Source: Clostridia bacterium (GTDB lineage: Bacteria; Bacillota; Clostridia; Oscillospirales; Acutalibacteraceae). From it: 64,000 bases of DNA. How positions within the stretch are numbered: the stretch's first letter is position 1; every line of letters starts with the position of its first letter. The stretch spans positions 1 to 64,000 of the forward strand of contig JAFSBZ010000035.1 of assembly GCA_017437005.1 (NCBI GenBank), given 5' to 3'. Made by a program: the position numbers and the translations under genes. Under the pieces are notes generated by a model. The model had not been told where the DNA came from and ran no database searches. It saw nothing but the letters and a program-made list of their open reading frames with translations. Positions 61,339 through 64,000 of the stretch are shown here, piece after piece.

Positions 61339-62511
61339 TTAGGATTTTTTGTTTCGTATTATAAGCAATACTCCAAGCGCAACTATACCAATGCTTAATA
61401 AAAAGCAAATTACAATAATAATTATTCCGGAAGTGGTAGCAAAATAGGAGTTTTTATTTTCATTTTTGTCAGAACTGCTGTTGTTTGTGTTAATACCGTT
61501 AGAATTAACAGGATTCGTATCTGAAGAAGTATCATCTATATACGCGTTATCATCGGCGACAGAGCTACTATTGGTATCGGGTTTTATAATATTTTGATAA
61601 TCATCTAACTTTTCGGCTTGGTCCAATGGTACTTTTTCACCGACGGTATTGTTAATAATAGGCTTTTTATCTTGAGTGTCAATGCCCTCGGAGCTGCTTT
61701 CTCCAACCGAAATATCACTCGAAACATCGGTATCGGATGAATCGCCCGTTATTTCCTCGTAACTAAAGGTTATCTTATCTGTTACTTCATCGCATTTTGT
61801 GCAGTGTCGCGACATAATACCGTCCTCTTGCGGCGTAGCCTCTTTGTCAATAGTCCACTCCTGTTCAAAATCGTGGGTTATAGGTATGTCAACCTCTTGA
61901 GCGTTGTTGCAACGGATACAAAAGCGCTTTTTAAGTCCGGTTTCAGTACAGTTTGCTTCTTTTACAATATTCCATTCACCATACTCGTGACCTGAGTTTT
62001 CACACGTTTTTTGTATGGTAATACCGCCTGAAACTACCTTAGGAACTATAAACTCTTGGTTAGAGTTTGAAAAACTGTTGTGCAATTTTGTACCGTATTT
62101 TTCTCGATTGCTGTTTTCCAGGGTTACTTTATAATCACCGGGCTTGGCATTGCTTTTAACGTCAAAGATAATCGTTATAATATTACCGTTTTTGTTAATA
62201 TCTTTATTTTCAACGTTTACAAAAGAAATATGACCCTTGTCTTCATGGTTGTATATATTGTAGTTTGAAAGATAACCCTTTGCATAGCTTTTATATTTTA
62301 AAGCATCGCTATCATACGTAATACAAAATGCCATTGCCATAATACCCGGATTGCCAGAAATACTAATGCTTATTTTAACCGAATCGCCTGGTAGGGCATT
62401 TACGCTTGTAACTGAAATCGTTGGGGTATCGTCTGCCGATACTGTTGTATAAAAAGAAAGAGAAATTATTGCGCACAAAAGAAAGGCTGCGAGCTTTTTA
62501 AAAAAATTCAT
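61339..62511 (-). CDS. Membrane-anchored surface protein with cohesin-type domain
   Basis: A 390-residue surface protein. Signal peptide about residues 1-26 (LAAFLLCAIISLSFYTTVSA), a cohesin-type domain about 30-165 (ISVTSVNALPGDSVKISIS, ITYDSDALKYKSY, IITIIFDVKSNAKPGDYKV), a Cys-containing segment with two CxxC pairs (RFCIRCNNAQEVDIPITH and RHCTKCDE, as in bacterial surface proteins), an Asp/Ser/Asn-rich linker, a C-terminal transmembrane helix at about 362-386 and a basic tail (IRNKKS). Cohesins bind dockerins of cellulosomal proteins. No dockerin gene is in the window. Single gene. Confidence 0.85.
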   Translation of the reverse strand: MNFFKKLAAFLLCAIISLSFYTTVSADDTPTISVTSVNALPGDSVKISISISGNPGIMAMAFCITYDSDALKYKSYAKGYLSNYNIYNHEDKGHISFVNVENKDINKNGNIITIIFDVKSNAKPGDYKVTLENSNREKYGTKLHNSFSNSNQEFIVPKVVSGGITIQKTCENSGHEYGEWNIVKEANCTETGLKKRFCIRCNNAQEVDIPITHDFEQEWTIDKEATPQEDGIMSRHCTKCDEVTDKITFSYEEITGDSSDTDVSSDISVGESSSEGIDTQDKKPIINNTVGEKVPLDQAEKLDDYQNIIKPDTNSSSVADDNAYIDDTSSDTNPVNSNGINTNNSSSDKNENKNSYFATTSGIIIIVICFLLSIGIVALGVLLIIRNKKS

Positions 62512-62545
62512 AACTGAACCTCAAATTAAATAGTATGTTTATTTA

Positions 62546-62575
62546 AATATAACACAGTAACCCTTTCATTGTCAA
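62546..62575 (-). promoter_or_regulatory. Promoter of the cohesin-type gene
   Basis: Minus strand TTGACA (62570-62575), 18-base spacer, TATATT (62546-62551). Confidence 0.72.
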
Positions 62576-62639
62576 TTAAATAGCCGTATTGGACCTAAAA
62601 ATGTAAAAATTGGGGAAAAAGTTTTGTGAAAGTTGCCAT

Positions 62640-62669
62640 ATGACATTTTTTTGAAAATTATGGTATAAT
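62640..62669 (+). promoter_or_regulatory. Promoter of the CarD-like gene
   Basis: ATGACA (62640-62645), 18-base spacer, TATAAT (62664-62669). Confidence 0.6.
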
Positions 62670-62694
62670 TATGGCAAATAAGGGGTGAGAAAAA

Positions 62695-63183
62695 TTGTTT
62701 AAAATAAGTGATGTTGTAGTATATGGCGCTCAGGGTATTTGTAGGATTGATTGTATACAGTTAAAAGAAATAGGTCGTCAATCGGCAGAATACTATGTTT
62801 TAAAACCCATATTTAACGAAAGCACAGCCCTTTTTGTGCCCGTTGATAACCAAGTGCTTGTTGCCAAAATGCAAAAACTTTTAACGAAAGCGCAAATGAA
62901 AGAGCTTGTTGCAAAGTTACCCGAGATAGATGTTATTAAAGCAACCGACGAAAATCAAAAGCGCGAGATTTATAAATCTATACTATCGGGTAATGATCGC
63001 GAAAAGCTTATATCACTTATAAAAACAATTCGTCTTGAAAGGGATACAAGACGTCAAAACAACAAAAAGCTTAACATAAATGATGAACAAACGCTTCGTA
63101 AAGCGGAAATGCTTTTTTATAATGAATTTGCGTTTGTTAATAATATAGAGCCTGATGAGGCAAGAAGTTTAATAAATATTTAG
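62695..63183 (+). CDS. CarD-family RNA polymerase-binding regulator
   Basis: A 162-residue CarD/CdnL/TRCF-RID family protein. The N-terminal RID-type domain carries FKISDVVVYGAQGICRIDCI and YYVLKPIFNESTALFVPVDN; the C-terminal part is helical (RKAEMLFYNEFAFVNNIE). It binds RNA polymerase beta and stabilises promoter opening in related bacteria, regulating rRNA and housekeeping genes. Start TTG 62695 after GGGGTGAGAAAA. It has its own promoter and terminator. Confidence 0.92.
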   Translation: MFKISDVVVYGAQGICRIDCIQLKEIGRQSAEYYVLKPIFNESTALFVPVDNQVLVAKMQKLLTKAQMKELVAKLPEIDVIKATDENQKREIYKSILSGNDREKLISLIKTIRLERDTRRQNNKKLNINDEQTLRKAEMLFYNEFAFVNNIEPDEARSLINI

Positions 63184-63185
63184 GT

Positions 63186-63230
63186 AAATCGGTATTTTAT
63201 GCAATACAGGGTATAAAATACCGATTTTTT
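63186..63230 (+). terminator. Terminator of the CarD-like gene
   Basis: AAATCGGTATTTTAT (63186-63200) with ATAAAATACCGATTT (63213-63227), T-run to 63230. The next promoter starts at 63232. Confidence 0.9.
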
Positions 63231-63231
63231 C

Positions 63232-63260
63232 TTGACAAACACTAAAAAAGAGAGTAAAAT
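63232..63260 (+). promoter_or_regulatory. Promoter of the leader-aminotransferase unit
   Basis: TTGACA (63232-63237), 17-base spacer, TAAAAT (63255-63260). Confidence 0.82.
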
Positions 63261-63291
63261 CGTTCATATACTATAGAGAGGAGACAAAACT

Positions 63292-63366
63292 ATGCTTTAT
63301 AATAGTGGTTATTATTTTTATTACTTTAAGCAGGACTGTCTTACCTCTTTTAAGAAAGCGATGTAG
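63292..63366 (+). CDS. Leader peptide rich in Tyr and Phe (attenuator)
   Basis: A 24-residue frame after AGAGGAGACAAAACT, reading MLYNSGYYFYYFKQDC and LTSFKKAM. It contains five Tyr and three Phe, with YYFYYF at residues 7-12, and ends with TAG at 63364. This is too much aromatic content for chance in a peptide placed between a promoter and a terminator. It is the classical design of an amino-acid attenuator, in which ribosome stalling at Tyr or Phe codons decides the fold downstream. The regulated gene is an aminotransferase (63466), which suits aromatic amino acid synthesis. Too short for routine gene calling. Confidence 0.8.
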   Translation: MLYNSGYYFYYFKQDCLTSFKKAM

Positions 63367-63442
63367 TCGCACCTTAATAGTGAAAAGACAGTCCGCAACC
63401 GTTTGTGCATAAAATGCATTTCACTCGGTTGGCGGATTTTTT
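63333..63442 (+). promoter_or_regulatory. Transcription attenuator of the aminotransferase gene
   Basis: GGACTGTCTT (63333-63342, within the leader peptide) pairs perfectly with AAGACAGTCC (63385-63394). The latter overlaps the first arm of a terminator, TCCGCAACCG (63392-63401) with CGGTTGGCGGA (63426-63436) and TTTTTT. When the ribosome reaches the stop it covers the first segment and the terminator forms; stalling at the Tyr/Phe codons leaves it free and permits readthrough. Confidence 0.75.
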
Positions 63443-63465
63443 GCTTTAATTAGGAGATGAAAGTT

Positions 63466-64000
63466 ATGATTAACAAAAAAATGGCAGACCTTGGAAATCA
63501 ACCTTCAGTAATAAGAGAGATATTTGAGTATTCGCTTCGCCGTAAGGCTGAAATAGGTGCTGAAAATGTCTATGACTTTAGTCTTGGTAATCCAAGCATA
63601 CCGGCGCCCAAAATGGTTGATGATACCATAAAAGAATTGGTGGAATCGGGTGATAGTGTAGCGCTTCACGGTTATACCTCGGCGCAAGGCGCTATGCCTG
63701 TACGCGAGCAAATAGCCGCAAATATAAACGCGCGATTTGGTTTTCCTGCAAGCGCAAAAAATATTTATATCACCTGTGGTGCGGCGGCATCGCTTACTTC
63801 TACTCTCAAGGCAGTTGTAAACGATGGTGACGAGGTAATATTGCTGGCGCCTTATTTTCCCGAGTATAATGTTTTTTGCGCAAATGCTGGTGCAAAAACG
63901 GTTGTAGTGCTTGGCAAAGGAGATAATTTCTCACTTGATTTTGATGCGCTCGACAAGGCGATAAATAAAAACACATCGGCAATTATTGTAAATTCGCCTA
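63466..64000 (+). CDS. Class I/II PLP aminotransferase, 5' part only
   Basis: The first 178 codons of an aminotransferase that runs past the window end. It starts MINKKMADLGNQPSVIREIF after TAGGAGATGAAAGTT. Fold-type I features visible are VYDFSLGNPSIPAP, HGYTSAQGAMPVREQIA, CGAAASLTSTLKAV and LLAPYFPEYNVFC; the PLP lysine lies beyond the edge. It belongs to the aspartate/aromatic aminotransferase group. The Tyr/Phe attenuator in front suggests that it makes phenylalanine or tyrosine from phenylpyruvate or hydroxyphenylpyruvate; this is inference. Confidence 0.85.
   Translation, partial: MINKKMADLGNQPSVIREIFEYSLRRKAEIGAENVYDFSLGNPSIPAPKMVDDTIKELVESGDSVALHGYTSAQGAMPVREQIAANINARFGFPASAKNIYITCGAAASLTSTLKAVVNDGDEVILLAPYFPEYNVFCANAGAKTVVVLGKGDNFSLDFDALDKAINKNTSAIIVNSP

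Overview
The window looks like a chromosomal segment of an A+T-rich Gram-positive anaerobe of the class Clostridia, probably an uncultured gut or rumen member of the Ruminococcaceae/Oscillospiraceae type. The grounds are strong AGGAGG-type ribosome binding sites with some TTG starts, T-box leaders, a CarD-type regulator, the rpmH-rnpA-yidD-yidC-jag block, ferredoxin-dependent 2-oxoacid oxidoreductase genes, a cohesin-type surface protein and short palindrome arrays of the kind common in these genomes. The first ~0.95 kb is visibly richer in G+C than the rest.

Layout. 0-1 kb: two overlapping regulator genes (XRE and ArsR-like). 1-2 kb: rpmB, tRNA-Gly(GCC), tRNA-Cys(GCA) and a palindrome array. 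2-15 kb: an accessory island, all on the + strand, between tRNA-Cys and tRNA-Leu(GAG). It holds a large SNF2-like helicase, a MoxR-type AAA+ ATPase, a VWA protein with an HExxH motif, a PcfJ-like protein, two metallophosphoesterases, an S51 peptidase and several unknown membrane or soluble proteins, with no integrase or transposase. 15-20 kb (- strand): a leucine T-box operon with a LeuA-like protein lacking the usual catalytic motifs, a TIM-barrel/acyl-CoA synthetase fusion and an amidohydrolase. 20-28.5 kb: CapA-like protein, DUF4965 glutaminase-like protein with a divergent AraC regulator, Na/Pi cotransporter with divergent LysR regulator, and small unknown genes. 28.7-38.4 kb (- strand): two HTH-cupin-acyl-CoA synthetase genes, each behind its own T-box (specifiers read here as valine and isoleucine). 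The valine one leads an operon with a P-loop ATPase, a four-subunit 2-oxoacid:ferredoxin oxidoreductase (VOR type) and IlvE.

38.4-41.3 kb: proB-proA-proC. 41.3-50 kb: membrane CapA protein, an ECF-like sigma factor fused to a membrane and extracellular propeller part, a Mor-like regulator and a 1465-residue collagen-like repeat protein. 50-54 kb: tRNA-Ala(GGC), rpmH-rnpA-yidD-yidC-jag and a helical protein. 54-61 kb: cysK, a WbsX/GH99-like gene with manA, a DnaA-box cluster resembling an origin, three small unknown genes, a phosphodiesterase, glmM and pnuC. 61-64 kb: cohesin-type surface protein, CarD-like regulator, and a class I aminotransferase cut by the window edge, preceded by a leader peptide rich in Tyr and Phe with an attenuator.

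How it fits together. The most coherent system is the set of three T-box units at 15-20 and 28.7-38.4 kb. Acyl-CoA synthetases, VOR and IlvE in one amino-acid-starvation-controlled layout suggest that the cell makes Val, Ile and perhaps Leu from environmental branched-chain fatty acids: activation to acyl-CoA, reductive carboxylation to the 2-oxo acid, then transamination. This is inference from gene content plus leader reading; substrate specificity cannot be read from the sequence. The second system worth attention is the helicase-MoxR-VWA-PcfJ island.
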